Positions 23,680-36,194 of a stretch of DNA of 64,000 bases are shown here, piece after piece. This DNA is from Isoetes taiwanensis (Eukaryota; Streptophyta; Lycopodiopsida; Isoetales; Isoetaceae), in NCBI GenBank assembly GCA_021234155.1, contig JAJEKV010000010.1, forward strand, positions 9,962,406 through 10,026,405, read 5' to 3'. The position numbers and the translations under genes are program-made. Each line of letters opens with the position of its first letter. Position 1 is the first letter of the stretch. The notes below the pieces were generated by a model. It saw only the letters and a list, made by a program, of their open reading frames with translations. It was not told the origin of the DNA and ran no database searches.

Positions 23680-24777
23680 ATGTCTACGAGATTTGGAGCT
23701 AATCTCTTAAACTCCATAGAGGTTTTCAAAGGGGAAACAGGTTTCCAGATTTGGAAGCAAGGCATTCAGGAGGTGTTAGAATTTGAAAAATTATGGTACT
23801 TGATTGATCCTAATGTGGTTAATACAGCAGTCGTGGTAACTGGAGGAGAAGAATCAAGTACTTCAACCTCTGTTGCAGGTGGTGGAGCTAGAACAGCTGC
23901 AAGTGGTGAAGGTGGAACTAATGCAGCAAGAAGAGTCACTTCAGTGGCTAGCGTGGATGAGAAGGCAAGAATAATGGAAGCTCAATCCATAATATGCCAA
24001 AAGGTGGGGACAGCTATCAAGCTAAAACTCAGAGGTAAATCCCCTGCAGAAATGTGGAAATTTATGTTAGATAATTATGAGCAAAAGTCTTCCTCTCAAA
24101 TAGATGTATTGGAAAAACAGTTGAGAAAATTAAAATTGTATGAGAAAGACAATATTACTGAATTTCTGGAAAAATTTGAATCAATAATTGCTGACTTAGA
24201 AGGAGCAGGAGTTGTGTTAAATGAGGACTATCAACTTCTAGCTATTTCTAGAGCAGTCTCTCATAATGCACAGTTAGCTACTTTGTTAAGAAATGTGGCT
24301 AAATCAAAAGAACATGCAATTAGAATGATCGTGACAGAATTTGGAGCGCACCAAAGGAGATGATGATGATGATTCGTGAGGCCATGTTTGTCAAACAGAA
24401 AAAAGGCAAGAAGGTGTTTAGTAAAAAACAATTGGCCCATGCTTTAACCGGTGGATGCTTATGGTCACCTTAAAATAAATTGTCCTAAACTTGGAAAGGA
24501 AGTTATTTGTTATAATTGTGAGGGTAAAGGTCACATAGCAACCAACTGCTCAAGTCCAAAAAGAGGGAAAGGGAAGAAATTTGAAGGTAAAGGATCCAAG
24601 GCTAAGCCTAGCCTAAATATTGCTCGAGAAATAAGCCAAGAGGAAGATGAGCAAAATGAAGACATTGAGGTAAATATGTCTAAGGCTTGTTCTAAGATTA
24701 ATACAAAATTTGACACTCCATGCTTTATCTTAGATTCAGAGCCGAGAGATCCGCGGACAGAAGCTCGTAAATGCTAA
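23680..24777 (+). pseudogene. copia gag with zinc knuckle
   Basis: Capsid-like protein of the retrotransposon particle. It starts ATG at 23,680 (MSTRFGANLLNSIEVFKGE), with a glycine/serine/alanine-rich loop at about residues 52-95 and the conserved helical part (SAEMWKFMLDNYEQ-like, LEKQLRKLKLYEK, ITEFLEKFESIIADLE). The frame stops at 24,363 and resumes by 24,451 with CYNCEGKGHIATNC, a CCHC knuckle, and a basic tail. The protease region (DTPCFILDS..) loses its active-site Gly by a frameshift near 24,740. Confidence 0.88.
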
Positions 24778-26240
24778 AAAAATGCCAGAGAAAAGACGGA
24801 GGACATGTACAGTTTGGAAATGGGGAATTAAGAAGAATTGAGAGTGCTGGAGTTCTGGAGTTGTTTGACCTAGAAGGCAAAGCTGTAAAGCTAAAAAATG
24901 TGTTGTGCATACCAGGATTGATAAGAAATCTTATTTCAATATGCCAGTTAGTTGATCTTGGCTATAAAGTGGTGTTCGAAAAACTTCATTGTAATATTTT
25001 TCTTGGTAATAAAAAAATGTTTGTGGGAAAAAGAGTTGGAAATTTATATGGATTAAACAGACAACATTTGATGTCCAGTATCAACTTGCTGACTTATCCA
25101 TCTCTGAAAAATTGGCATGAAAGATTATGTCACGTTAATTGAGGTATTAAACAAGGAAGGATTCCTTAATATGAGCACATCTCAATCTGAAAAACAAGTA
25201 TGCATGGGATGTATGCTTGGCAAACACAACAGATTACCTTTTAAGAAAAAAGGTGCAAGAGCAAAGGGTATTTTGGATTTGGTACATACGGATTTGTGTG
25301 GACCACTTAATGTTGTTAGTCTGAGTGGGAAGAGATACTTTATGACTCTAATAGATGATTTCAGTAGAAAAACGAAAGTGTATTGCATTAAAACTAAAGA
25401 TGCAGCTTTTGAAAAGTTTAAACAATTTGTTAATGAGATGGAAACTGAAACAGGAAGAAGGATCAAATGTTTGAGGTCTGATAGAGGAGGTGAGTTCCTA
25501 TCAGGAGAATTTAAGAGGTTTTGCAAGAATAAAGGCATTAAAAGGCAACTAACTTGTAGTCATTCCCCACAAATGTAATGGTGTAGCTGAAAGGAAGAAT
25601 GTAACAATTTTAAATGTCAAGTAGGAGCATGTTAAAATCAGCAGGATTACCAAATTTCTTATGGGAAGAGGCAGCAAACTTCGTGACTATTCAAAACATG
25701 TTGCCATCTGCTAGTACACATGGTGGAATTCCTGATATGCTTTGGTCAGGAAGGAAACCAAATTATGAAAATTTGAGAGTGTATGGATGCTTGGCATTTG
25801 TTCATATACCAAAGGAAAACAGGAAAAAATTAGATGATCGGGCTCTAATTACATATCTAGTAGGATATGATAATCAATCCAAGGCTTATAGGTTATATGG
25901 TAATTATTAGTCGAGATGTTTCCTTTGATGAAGGACAAGTTTACAAAGTATTATCTAGACCTATAAAGCTGCCTGAAAATGTTAAGTTGACTGAACAGAA
26001 TGCTAAGGTCAGATCTACTAACAAAGTAAATGAGATTGATACAGATGATGATGCTGAGACTGAGGCTGAAACACAAACAGAAATTCAGGAAGAAATTGAA
26101 GACTCTTTAGGGGAAGGTGAAGAAGAATCAATAGATACAAGTCAGGTTGAAAGATCTCAGACTGTGAGTTCAACAACAACCTCAAGTAAAAAAAAAAAGA
26201 ATGACAGTGGCAAAAACTTCAAGCAGGCTTGAAATTTGAG
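24771..26240 (+). pseudogene. copia pre-integrase and integrase
   Basis: Pre-integrase zinc region (NWHERLCHVN ... CMGCMLGKHNRLPF) spans a frameshift at 25,140. The integrase core follows: VHTDLCGPL (first Asp), TLIDDFSRK, LRSDRGGEF (second Asp), and NGVAERKN (catalytic Glu, near 25,575) in another frame. Then SMLKSAGLPNFLWEEAANF and YGCLAFVHIP, ending in an acidic linker (25,990-26,200). Frameshifts at 25,578, 25,610 and 25,905 break it. Confidence 0.88.
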
Positions 26241-26303
26241 ACCCAGATGCATGGTCGTGATGAAGCCGGGAAGGAGTAAGAGATTGCAAGTTGAACAGAG
26301 CAT

Positions 26304-26910
26304 GAGGTAAACAATATTTTTGAAATTTTAATGCATCTAAACCCGTATGCCAAAACCTTAGATGATGTTCTAGTTTCAAATGACAAAGAGCAAAGTGGCT
26401 AAATGCTATGAAAGAGGAAATGGATTCTTTTGTCGACTGATACCTTTGAAACAAAGGAACACTCCAGAGGGTAAGAATATAGTAGGCAATAAATGGATTT
26501 TTAGAATCAAAACTGGAGCAGATGGTAAATCACCTAAATACAAAGCCAGGCTGGTTGCACAGGGGTTCTCACAGAAAAAAGGTCAGGATTTTGATGAAAC
26601 ATTTTCTCCTTTAGTAAAAATGAACAGTGTCAGAATGCTACTGGCTTTGGCAAATGCATGGAATCTAGAAGTGCATCACATGGATGTAAAAACTTCTTTC
26701 TTAAATGCAAAATTAGATGAGGAAATTTTCATGAAACAAGCACCAGGATTTGAGCAAGGGGAAGATAAGGTTTGGAAATTGAAAAGGGCAGTTTATGGGC
26801 TAAGACAATCTCCTAGAGAATGGTACAAATGCATGGATTCTTATCTTATTGAACAAGGATTTGTTAAGTTTTTGAATGATGGGAATTTGTATAAATTTGA
26901 GCCTAGATGA
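26304..26910 (+). pseudogene. copia reverse transcriptase, first (truncated) copy
   Basis: N-terminal RT half: NKWIFRIKTGADGKSPKYKA, RLVAQGFSQKKGQDFDETF, MDVKTSFLNAKLDEEIFM and YGLRQSPREWYKCMDSYL, ending at NDGNLYKFE. It is cut before YVDD by minisatellite sequence. The same segment is repeated at 27,545-28,138. Confidence 0.9.
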
Positions 26911-26928
26911 CTAGAATGATGGGATTTG

Positions 26929-27547
26929 TTTGAGTCTAGGTGACATGTTGGAGCCTAGATGGCCCGCATGGCATGTTTGAGCCACTTTGGCATATTTGAA
27001 CCACCTTGGCATGTTTGAGCCTAGGTGGCATGTTGGAGCCTACGTGACACGTTTGAGCCACCTTGGCATGTTGGAACCTAGGTGGCATGTTGTGAGCCAG
27101 CTTGGCATGTTGGAGCCTAGGTGGCATGTTGGAGGCTAGGTGACATGTTTGAGCCACCTTGGCATGTTGGAGCCTAGGTGGCATGTTGGAGCCCACGTGG
27201 CATGTTTGAGCCAGCTAGGCATGTTGGAGCCCACGTTGCATGTTTGAGCTTAGGTGGCATGTTAGAGCCTAGGTGGCATGTTGGAGCCACCTTGGTGTAT
27301 TGGAGCCTTAGTGGCATGTTGGTGCCAACATGGAATGTTTGATCAACCTTGGCATGTTGGAGCCTAGGTGGCATGTTGGAGCCCCAAGGGGGCATTTTGA
27401 GCTACCTTGGTATGTTTGAGTCTAGGTGGCATGTTGGAGCCCGCGTGGCATGTTTGAGCCACCTTGACATGTTTGATCCACCTTGGCATGTTTGAGCCTA
27501 GGTGGCATGTTGGATCCTAGTTGGCACATTTGAGCCACCTTGGCATG
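26929..27547 (+). repeat. 19-bp minisatellite patch inside copia
   Basis: Bases 26,929-27,547 match 17,102-17,776 of the large array unit by unit, including rare variants such as GTTGTGAGCCAGCTTGGC and GATGGCCCGCATGG. One deletion of about 56 bp corresponds to 17,308-17,362. It lies between the two copies of the RT segment. Confidence 0.93.
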
Positions 27548-28840
27548 AGGTAAACAATATTTTTGAAATTTTAATGCATCTAAACCCAGAAGTGCCAAAA
27601 ACCTTAGATGATGTTCTAGTTTCAAATGACAAAGAGCAGTGGCTAAATGCTATGAAAGAGGAAATGGATTCTTTTGTCGACCGATACCTTTGAAACAAAG
27701 GAACACCCGTGAGGGGTAAGAATATAGTAGGCAATAAATGGATTTTTAGAATCAAAACTGAGTAGATGGTAAATCACCTAAATACAAAGCCGCTAGTTGC
27801 ACAGGGGTTCTCACGGAAAAAAGGTCAGGATTTTGATGAAACATTTTCTCCTTTAGTAAAAATGAACAAAGGTCGAATGCTACCGGCTTTGGCAAATGCA
27901 TGGAATCTAGAAGTGCATCACATGGATGTAAAACTGCTTTTAAATGCAAAATTAGATGAGGAAATTTTCATGAAACAAGCACCGTGATTTGAGCAAGGGA
28001 AGATAAGGTTTGGAAATTGAAAAGGGCGCTTTATGGGCTAAGACAATCTCCTAGAGAATGGTACAAATGCATGGATTCTTATCTTATTGAACAAGGATTT
28101 GTTAAGTTTTTGAATGATGGGAATTTGTATAAATTTGAATGTCAAGACGGTTGGTGCATTATTGCTTTATATGTTGATGACAACATTATGGTGACAAAAG
28201 GGAAAAAAATGTTTATTGATGTGCAAAAGCTTGTTGAAAAGCGATTTGAAATGTCGAACCTTGGAGAACTTACAAAGTTTTTAGGGATTGAGGTGTCAAG
28301 AAATAGAGATGAAGGTACCATCATTTTAACTCAAAAAGAGCAGATCAGAGGTATGCTTGAAAATTTTAAAATGAAAGAATGCAATATTAGTAAAACTCCT
28401 GTTGCACCAGGATGTAAGCTTTCTCTTGACATGTGTCCTAAGAATGATGAAGAAAGGAAAATCATGGAGAAAATTCCATATAGATCTTTAACAGGATGCC
28501 TAGCCTATGTTGCTAATTGCACAAGGCCAGATATTGCTCATAGTGTAAACATGCTCAGTAGATACAACAATGATCCAGGGAAGGAACATTGGATTGCTGC
28601 AAAACATGTTCTGAGATATTTAAAAGGCACTATTGATATGGGAATTGCATACAATTCAAAAAACTTAATATTGACCGATTTTGTGATGCCGATCAAGGTG
28701 AGATTTAGATGCAAGAAAATCAACATCGATACCTTATGATGCTTGGAGGAGTTTTTGTAGCTTGGAAGTGCAAAAACAATCATCTATAGCATTGTTCATC
28801 GCAGAAGTTTAGTATGCCTCACCCACATTATATGCAAAAA
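27545..28840 (+). pseudogene. copia RT second copy plus RNase H
   Basis: Repeats the 597-bp RT segment (27,545-28,138) with many small differences, then continues with CIIALYVDDNIMVTKG (catalytic YVDD near 28,165), LGELTKFLGIEV, TPVAPGCKLS and PYRSLTGCLAYVANCTRPDI. RNase H follows: HVLRYLKGTIDMGI, LTDFVMPIKVRF (DADW-type box damaged). Past 28,739 it is shifted and degraded (GGVFVAWKCKNN). Confidence 0.9.
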
Positions 28841-29156
28841 GAACTAATATGGGAAAGGAGGTTAATTTTGGAACTTGGAATTGAGCGTACCAAACTCTAG
28901 TGAGATGCTATGTGACAAAGATAAGCCGCATAGCCATGACCGTAAATCCAAGAATGCATGAAAGGTCGAAGCATATAGAATTAGAAATGCATTTCATTAG
29001 GGATGCAAAAGATGCAAAGGATTGATCCAAGTTAATTATATTAGTACAGATAAACAGTAGCGATATTTTGACAAAGGTTCCGCAGAGAAAAGGTTCATTG
29101 AGCTCGAAAAGCAAATCATGCATACAGATTCGATATGACATAAGGAGATATGACAT

Positions 29157-29166
29157 GAAGGGGAAG
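29157..29166 (+). other. copia polypurine tract
   Basis: GAAGGGGAAG sits directly before the 3' LTR TGTTGG. Confidence 0.75.
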
Positions 29167-29802
29167 TGTTGGAAATGTGAGTCATGTCATATTATAAGGA
29201 ATTTAGAAAATTGTCATCTTATATTTATGAGAAGCAAAGTAAGGCAAAAGAATATATTGAAGCTACAAAAACAACCTATGAGAAGCAAAGGGCGAGGGGT
29301 TGTAAAGTCAAGAACAGCTTGAAGATGCAAACGAATGCATATAAGTGCTTTAAGTGCTTTATACATATAAGTGCTTTATGTGCTTTCCTAAAACCAGTAT
29401 GTGGGATAAATCGAAAGTTAGCGATTTCCTTAGCCAAGCCTGTGGGATATAGTTCAATAGACAACAGCCTCAGATTGGAAAGCATGAATGATGCCTTAAC
29501 CGCCGGACAGTTCTATTATAAGGTGAAGCAGAGCCTTAAAGAATTATTCGGGTCCAAGGATGGTTTGATCCGTCTCATATATGATTGAATACTAGTGCTT
29601 ACTTGCTGGTTTTTTGGAAGATTGATTTGAGCAAGGAATTATTGACCATAATGTGGCTTTCTTGCTGGTGTAAAGGATTTGATTGAAATGCTAATGGTGT
29701 TGTGAATGATAAATAAGATTTGATAAGTCTGAATTATCATAAGAGACAAGTTGAATGACATCTTTGCTAGGATAAGATTGAACGTGTTATCTAGTTTTAA
29801 CA
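29167..29802 (+). repeat. copia 3' LTR
   Basis: 636 bp, partner of the 5' LTR and immediately followed by the target duplication CAAAT. Confidence 0.92.
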
Positions 29803-31140
29803 CAAATGAGCTCTCCATTAGAGCATCATTGTCCTCTCTCTCCTCATCTTCATATAACTCTAACAATTGTTTGTAGTTTTTAACAGCTAACTCTCTCACT
29901 TTCCAGCTATCTATCAAATAGTTACATATATTTTCCAATGGTAGCATAAAGAAGGTATGTAATGAAATCCCCTGAGGTATATTATTCTTACGCCTCAAGT
30001 TTTGATATGCAGGACACTTCAGTACAAAGTGTTCTTCATCCTCTATTTCATCATCACCACAAACCTTACAAGTGCGTCATGCCATAGAGTAGTATAGATT
30101 TTTCCTGCCATCCATTCTCTCAACTGTTTACTATCATCAGGAATTTCATTTAATGACATCCCCCATTTCCTGAGCCATTTATCGATATCTGCATACCAAC
30201 CCTTCATAGTACTCTGTATCAATGCAAGCTTAGGCAACCTTTGTGCATCCATTTCCTGTACCTTAATCAGATATTTTAGAGTGCAATAAAGTGCTTCTGC
30301 TTCTAATGGCCACATACTAGTTTCTGCCAACATCATAGGATACGGAGTCTGCACCTTAACACCCAACTCTGCCAAAATAAACTTTTTTTGTATTTTCTCT
30401 ACCCTCTTCCACATATCAAGTGACAATCCCGGTCCCCATGCTTCACATCCATATAGGATTACACTGCGTACAAGCATATCATAGAGCATCTTTTTTAATT
30501 TCCAATCTGTGATATTTGCCTTCCAACACTTCCTCTGCATTGCATAAAGGGCTTTAAGCCCATCATTTATCCTATGCTCCACAGATTTATTCCAGCCATA
30601 ATTATGATCAACTATCAAACCAAGATACCTATAGGTATCACAAATCTCAATTTGTTGCTCATTATAGTAAAACTGAAATTTGGGTGATCTCACACCAAAA
30701 ACTAATATCTTACTCTTATTCAAATTTACCTGCATACCTGTATTTTTGCAGAAAAGCGCAAGCGCATTGATATGTTGTTGCATGTCTTTCACCGTTCTAG
30801 CAAATATCACAATATCATCTGCATAAAGCAATAATGAGAGTATATACCCAGCAATCGTGGTCCCTCTTCCACCTTGTTGTTGTAACCATCCCTCCAATTG
30901 ATCAACATATATTCCAAAAAGTGTTGGAGAAAGTGGATACCTCTGCTTGACTCCAATGTTACTAATGACCTCTTCAGAACATTCATTATATAATGGGAAA
31001 GAAAGCCTCACCACAACCTTCTCGTACAAAGTGGCCACTGCATTTCTTAGTTCTATAGGTACCCCAATGAACTCCATGTACTCCCAAATATTTCTCCTTC
31101 TAAGCATGTCAAATGCTTTAATCAAATCTACGAACAGAGC
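29640..31140 (-). pseudogene. LINE-C ORF2, partial reverse transcriptase
   Basis: Starts at FVDLIKAFDML, followed by ISNIGVKQRYPLSPTLFGIY (the usual KQGCPL is KQRYPL here), LLLYADDIVIF with the ADD catalytic pair, the thumb region and YGCEAWGPGLS. A frameshift near 30,043 precedes CGDDEIEDEEHFVLKC-type finger residues read on the minus strand at about 30,070-30,020. The acidic tail is at 29,880-29,820. The last codons lie beyond the copia, at 23,008-22,984. Endonuclease and ORF1 are absent. Confidence 0.85.
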
Positions 31141-31143
31141 AGA

Positions 31144-31318
<175 letters not shown>

Positions 31319-32090
31319 AGATTACGAGAGATAGGGGGAGAGACAAAATTTTGACTCTCCCCGTGAGAGACAAATTGCCCCTAACTATTGTTAGGGGCGT
31401 TTTCATTGTTTATTAGTTGTTAAGGAAAAGCCTCCCGAAAAAAAAATTACGTCCCGTCAAAAGGAACAGCCGCTGCTTTTGAACTCTTGGCCCTGACTGT
31501 CCACGCTTCAAGCTTGGAGCTTTGAGCTTTACCGCTTAATTCTCGCACCGGGTGGGATCTTGGCGGGATTGTTAAATGGTAAGAAAATATTAAATCGTTT
31601 CATTATTTTGTTTCAGAATTTAACCTATATGTTTAAGAAGCAGAAGATGCTCTTTCAGAGAAGGGGAAAGGCGAATTTAACTGATTATTCTAAAGCTATG
31701 AAACATTGGATGAATTGGGTCAATTTTACAGCTTAAATCCGACAAAATCAAAGTTTCTCTTAAAGGTTTTGCACTTGTCCATTTCCAGTAAGTGCCCCAG
31801 TTACAGAATGGTAAAATATAATTCAAAATCTGATGCGATAGCTGTGAAAGGCCCCGATTTGGCTATAACTGTGAAAAACCTCTCCATTTGGCTATGGCTG
31901 CTGTGAAAAGCCTCATTTGGGGCTTTCATATGACAATTTATATGGCTGTAAACCTCCCGATTGAAGCGTTGGCCAAGAGCTATTTCTTGCTTTGAAGCTT
32001 GATCACTTTCGAAACACTCTGTAATATGAATAGGGTTTCTACAAACAGGGGTTCTTCAAACAATAAGGCTTCTGCAAACATGAAAAATCG
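31319..32090. other. No gene seen
   Basis: Includes a GCCCCTAAC-TATT-GTTAGGGGC hairpin at 31,377-31,398 and a loosely repeated GGC..TGTGAAA(A)GCC..ATTTGG motif at 31,840-31,930. Confidence 0.5.
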
Positions 32091-32330
32091 CTAAAGAATA
32101 TTGAAAACAACAGTAGAAATGGAAATATTTGAGCATGTCTGCCATAGCCGCCGCTTTTGAGAATCGCGCTCACCGCCCCCATTCATATGGCTATGGTCGG
32201 AACCTCCTGATTTGTGGAAAGCCTGTTCTAAGAGTGCAACTCCGCCATAGTCCTTGCGAATAGAATCCTTTACAACTTTGCTACCTCTTCCGGGAGATGG
32301 AGCAGACTTAGAACTAGTACCCCGCTTCAT
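32091..32330 (-). CDS. Possible small ORF, unidentified
   Basis: A 79-codon frame from ATG at 32,330 (MKRGTSSKSAPSPGRGSKVV..) to a stop at 32,091, with a basic serine-rich start and a HSHMNGGGERDSQKRR stretch. The frame stays open upstream without another ATG. I recognise no family. It could be a first exon or chance. Confidence 0.25.
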   Translation of the reverse strand: MKRGTSSKSAPSPGRGSKVVKDSIRKDYGGVALLEQAFHKSGGSDHSHMNGGGERDSQKRRLWQTCSNISISTVVFNIL

Positions 32331-32582
32331 AGACGCAACGGAAACAAATGCAAATGTAAAATCGCCTTTAACTCGACAACAAAGAAAACCGCCATAACCA
32401 GGAAGCAGGGGATCCGGAAGCAGGGGATCTGGAAGCGGCCGCCATAACCAGGAAGCAACAGCCATAATCAGGGATCCGGGAAAAAAAAGGATCCCAGAAA
32501 ATTTTTAGGAAGGAAAAGTTTGGCCAGTTTTTTTTTTCGCTTAACGAGCCTTGTTAGGCAACGAGAGATTATTATCTCTCGT

Positions 32583-32637
32583 TATCTCTTGTGCTATACG
32601 GTATAAAAATTATCTCTCGCCGTATAGCATGAGAGAT
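32583..32637. repeat. Imperfect 20-bp inverted repeat
   Basis: TTATCTCTTGTGCTATACGG and CCGTATAGCATGAGAGATAA are complementary except for two bases, with a short TATAAAAATTATCTCTCG spacer. It lies just left of the (GA)n tract at the LINE-D 3' end. Confidence 0.7.
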
Positions 32638-32663
32638 AAAAAAATTTGGAGCATGTGGCCGGC

Positions 32664-32835
<172 letters not shown>

Positions 32836-32890
32836 GAAATGAAATGAAATTTAGTATTACGTCTTCGAGACCGCCAGGTCTATGAGACGA

Positions 32891-35800
32891 TTACATATTG
32901 CTTTCAAAATTATAAAATAAATCATCTAGTGCATCCTCTGAAAATAATACACTGGGCTCCTCTACATCTACCTCCTCTACCTTTTCTTGCTTCAGTCTCT
33001 CCTCTCTATATTCAAGGATGTCAACAATACACCCGCCAATGCACGAACTGGGATACAGAAAGAACCTATCAAGTGAAGTAGCACTGATCCCATACCTAGC
33101 CCTTATATCCGAGTATGCGCGACAGAAGAGCAAGACGTGAGCCTCATCTTCCACCACTCCCGCATCACATATCTTACAATGCCTAAGCTCATGTGCAATA
33201 TCTGCCCATCTTCCAACCTCCACACCAAGCCGATGTGAACTCAACCTTATTCTAGCAATTGCTTGCCTGAGTTTCACTGATATAGGCTCTCTAAGATACT
33301 GCGCTTCCTGCAAGGAGGGATTCAGCTGAGACCTGTAGTACTCCTTCTTCACAGCTGGCACGTTCCACGACTTATTTAGAAAACTCTCTCGCACCCAGCC
33401 ATCAATATCTTCTTTGTGCATCTCCAACTCCTGGATATTCATCCCCCATTTAATAAGCCATCTGTTAACATCAGCATACCCGCCTTTATTCCTGGTTTCT
33501 TCTAGAGCAAGTCTTGGCAGGCTATTGATCGGCATATCATATAAGACCTTACACATGTAGCGTAAAAGTCTGCAAAGAGCTTCAGCTTCCAATGGCATCA
33601 TCCCGCACTCCACCAGCATCATGTCATAGGGTGTTTGCATCTTAGTACCCAGCTCAGTGTGAAAAAATTTCTTTTGTATTTTCTCTACTTTTTTCCATCT
33701 GTCATTAGCAAGGCCTGGCCCCCAAACTTCGCAACCATATAGCACCACAGTCTGTACAAGCACCTTATAAAGCATACGCTTCATTTCAAAATTCCAAATC
33801 TCAGCATTTACGCACTTTCTTTGCATAGCATACAAAGCCTTTAGACCAGCATTCACTCTATGTTCAACCGCTTGGTTCCAATTAGGACTCTTGTCTACAT
33901 TCAAACCCAAATATTTATAACTCTCTACAACCTCCACTTGTGTACCTTTATAATGTAGGTGTATATGATCTGTCCTATTCGCCCCAAAAACCACAGCTTT
34001 GGTCTTATCCAAATTCACCTGCATGCCCTTAGCATCACAAAATGATGCAACCACATCTAAATGCCTTTGCATCCCTTGTATGCTCCGAGATAGCAGTACA
34101 ACATCATCAGCATATAGCAAAAGCATAATTACATACCCATACAGAGGTGTGCCATCTCCTCCATGTGCATGTATCCACCCTTCAAGCTGGTCAATGGATA
34201 GGTCGAACAGGGTAGGTGACAGGGGACAACCTTGTTTCACTCCCATGTTGCTTTCTACCACTTCATCGCATAATTCTACAAAAGGAGATGATAATTGCAC
34301 CAGTACCTTAGCATAAAGTACACTTACAGCATGCATAAGCTCAGTTGGGATGTTCAAGTCCACCATGCCTATTCACCATGTCAAAAGCCTTACTAAAGTC
34401 TACAAAAGTAGCATACATGGGTTTCTTTTTTCCCTACCACTGAATCCATCATAGCACGGAGAGTGACTAAGTGATCGACTTTGGACTTTTTGGGTCTAAA
34501 ACTCGCCTGCCCCATAGCTCTAGCATTGTGATCTTCCGTCCACATGTTTATTTTGCGCTCAAGTATAGAGGCAAACAGCTTTGCATACAGGCTGCCAACC
34601 ATTATGGTACGATAATTACCCGGATCAGATACATCCCCTGATTTATATAGCGGCACTACCCTATTGACCTGCCAAGATACTGGAAATCCTTCTTTTAGAG
34701 CCATATTAAACATACTCACCAGTTTATTTGCAATTTAGTTCCCCGGCCCATTTAAGCATCTCAGACATAAGGCCACTAGCATCCGCGGCTTTACCGTTTG
34801 CAAGTCTCTTGAGTCCATCTTGCACATCATCTATCGTGAAAGTAAGCATATCAACAATAGTGTATGCGTCTTCCGCCATCTTAGCCTCTGCTCCAGGCAC
34901 ATTATATAGCTTTCTCACCTGCGCCTCAACATGCAGCCCATTAGCACCATATTTCAGGGGTTTAAGTCTATTCCAAAATTTTTTTGGGTCAACCAGCAGT
35001 TCTTCCACCATTTTCTTATGTTTATTGTATAAGTATGCTTTCTTTTTGTTCTTGATCAGCTTAATGTACATTTTCCTCTCGTGTACCTTATCCCCCCCTG
35101 TGCTGCTTTGAATTTTGCCCTCTGCTGCTTACACTGCATGTCAAACCACCCATTACAAGGCAATCCCATCCGTTGACGATAAGAGACAAAGCAACTATCT
35201 GCTGATTGAAGCAAAATTTGGGTCAATGTATCACTCATTTTCTATACTGAGTTAGGCCATACCAAAGATGCCACTTTCTGCTCACATATCTCTCTATAGT
35301 CACCTGCTTTGTTATATTTCAAATGTACCCGCTTACTTTTATTTGGAGCATCCCGCTGCATATATTGCCACTGCACCCCGACTTCAATGAATACCGGTAC
35401 ATGATCCGAATTTTCGTTTTCATCTCCAATCGTCAAACTAACAACATGTTCTGCAAAAGAGGGTTTAGCAATGATGTAATCTACCACACTTGCATTTTTA
35501 CACGTGCGTTTACCCGAGCCTGGGTATCTAGTTGTACCATTATAAATCACCATTTCAAAACCACTACACAAATGCAGGACATGACGTCCTTGCAGTGTTG
35601 GCCATTTCACACAGTCGTCTGATATCCTGTTCCATCCAGTCATCTCTAACTCACCAATGTCCAACATCTCTAACCATTCTGCCTCTCCATCTGGACTGAC
35701 CAGAGCTGCTTGTTGATTCCGAGTACGCCCGTTAAAGTCTCCTAACAGTAGGACTTCTCCTGTCATACTCAAAGCCAAAATATCCTGCTCTAAATGAAAA

Positions 35801-36194
35801 AATGGGTCATCTTTATCCAAATCCCCTTTATTGTACATAGGTGAGTCCCTTGGCGGAAAATAACATCCAGCTACAAATATTTTGCTATTTCTACCAGGTA
35901 ACTCAATCCAAATGTATTGTGCTGTTGCTTTATTTTTCAACACACATACTGCATGCGCAATTTCATTCCTAGCATAACAAGCAATACCTCCAAACCCTTT
36001 TAGATTCCACCCTTTATTATTCCATACAGAGTACAATAGTGTAAAACCAGAAATATCCAGGAGACCTTTTTCCTCATGTTCACATGTTTCCAGAAAAGTA
36101 CATCAACATCATCTAATAAATCTGTCATAGTGCACATCTTGCTATGTTTTAGAGTATTTATATTCCAACATGCTAACCTGGCGGTCGCTATTTC
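32891..36194 (-). pseudogene. LINE-D ORF2, endonuclease-RT
   Basis: Read in the ORF1 frame directly after its TAG: ARLACWNINTL (catalytic Asn), a one-base gap in a T-run near 36,098, then FGGIACYAR, LLGDFNGRT (35,750), SVVDYIIAKPS and NSDHVPVFIEV (35,385). A TAG at 35,242 lies in frame (CAG expected). Slips near 35,092, 34,735 and 34,370 follow. RT has PGNYRTIMVGS, FSKAFDMV, GVKQGCPLSPTLFDLSIDQL, LLLYADDVVLL (34,110). The C-terminus has SSHRLGVEVGRWA and a CxxC...H...C finger (CKICDAG ... EDEAHVLLFCRAY). It ends at 32,891. Few lesions in 3.3 kb suggest a young copy. Confidence 0.92.

Larger units (their letters stand above)
23014..29802 (+). mobile_element. Ty1/copia LTR retrotransposon with both LTRs
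   Basis: LTRs 23,014-23,645 and 29,167-29,802 both start TGTTGGAAATG and end TTTTAACA. CAAAT flanks both sides (23,009-23,013 and 29,803-29,807), a clean 5-bp target duplication inside LINE-C. PBS, polypurine tract, gag, integrase, RT and RNase H are present in copia order. Every pol part is frameshifted, and RT contains a duplication with a minisatellite patch, so it is non-autonomous. Confidence 0.95.

Noticed and set aside
32091-32465. Full 124-codon minus-strand protein
   Set aside because: The upstream part is repetitive GGATCCCCTGCTTCC-type sequence without ATG; only the ATG-started 79 codons were kept, at low confidence.
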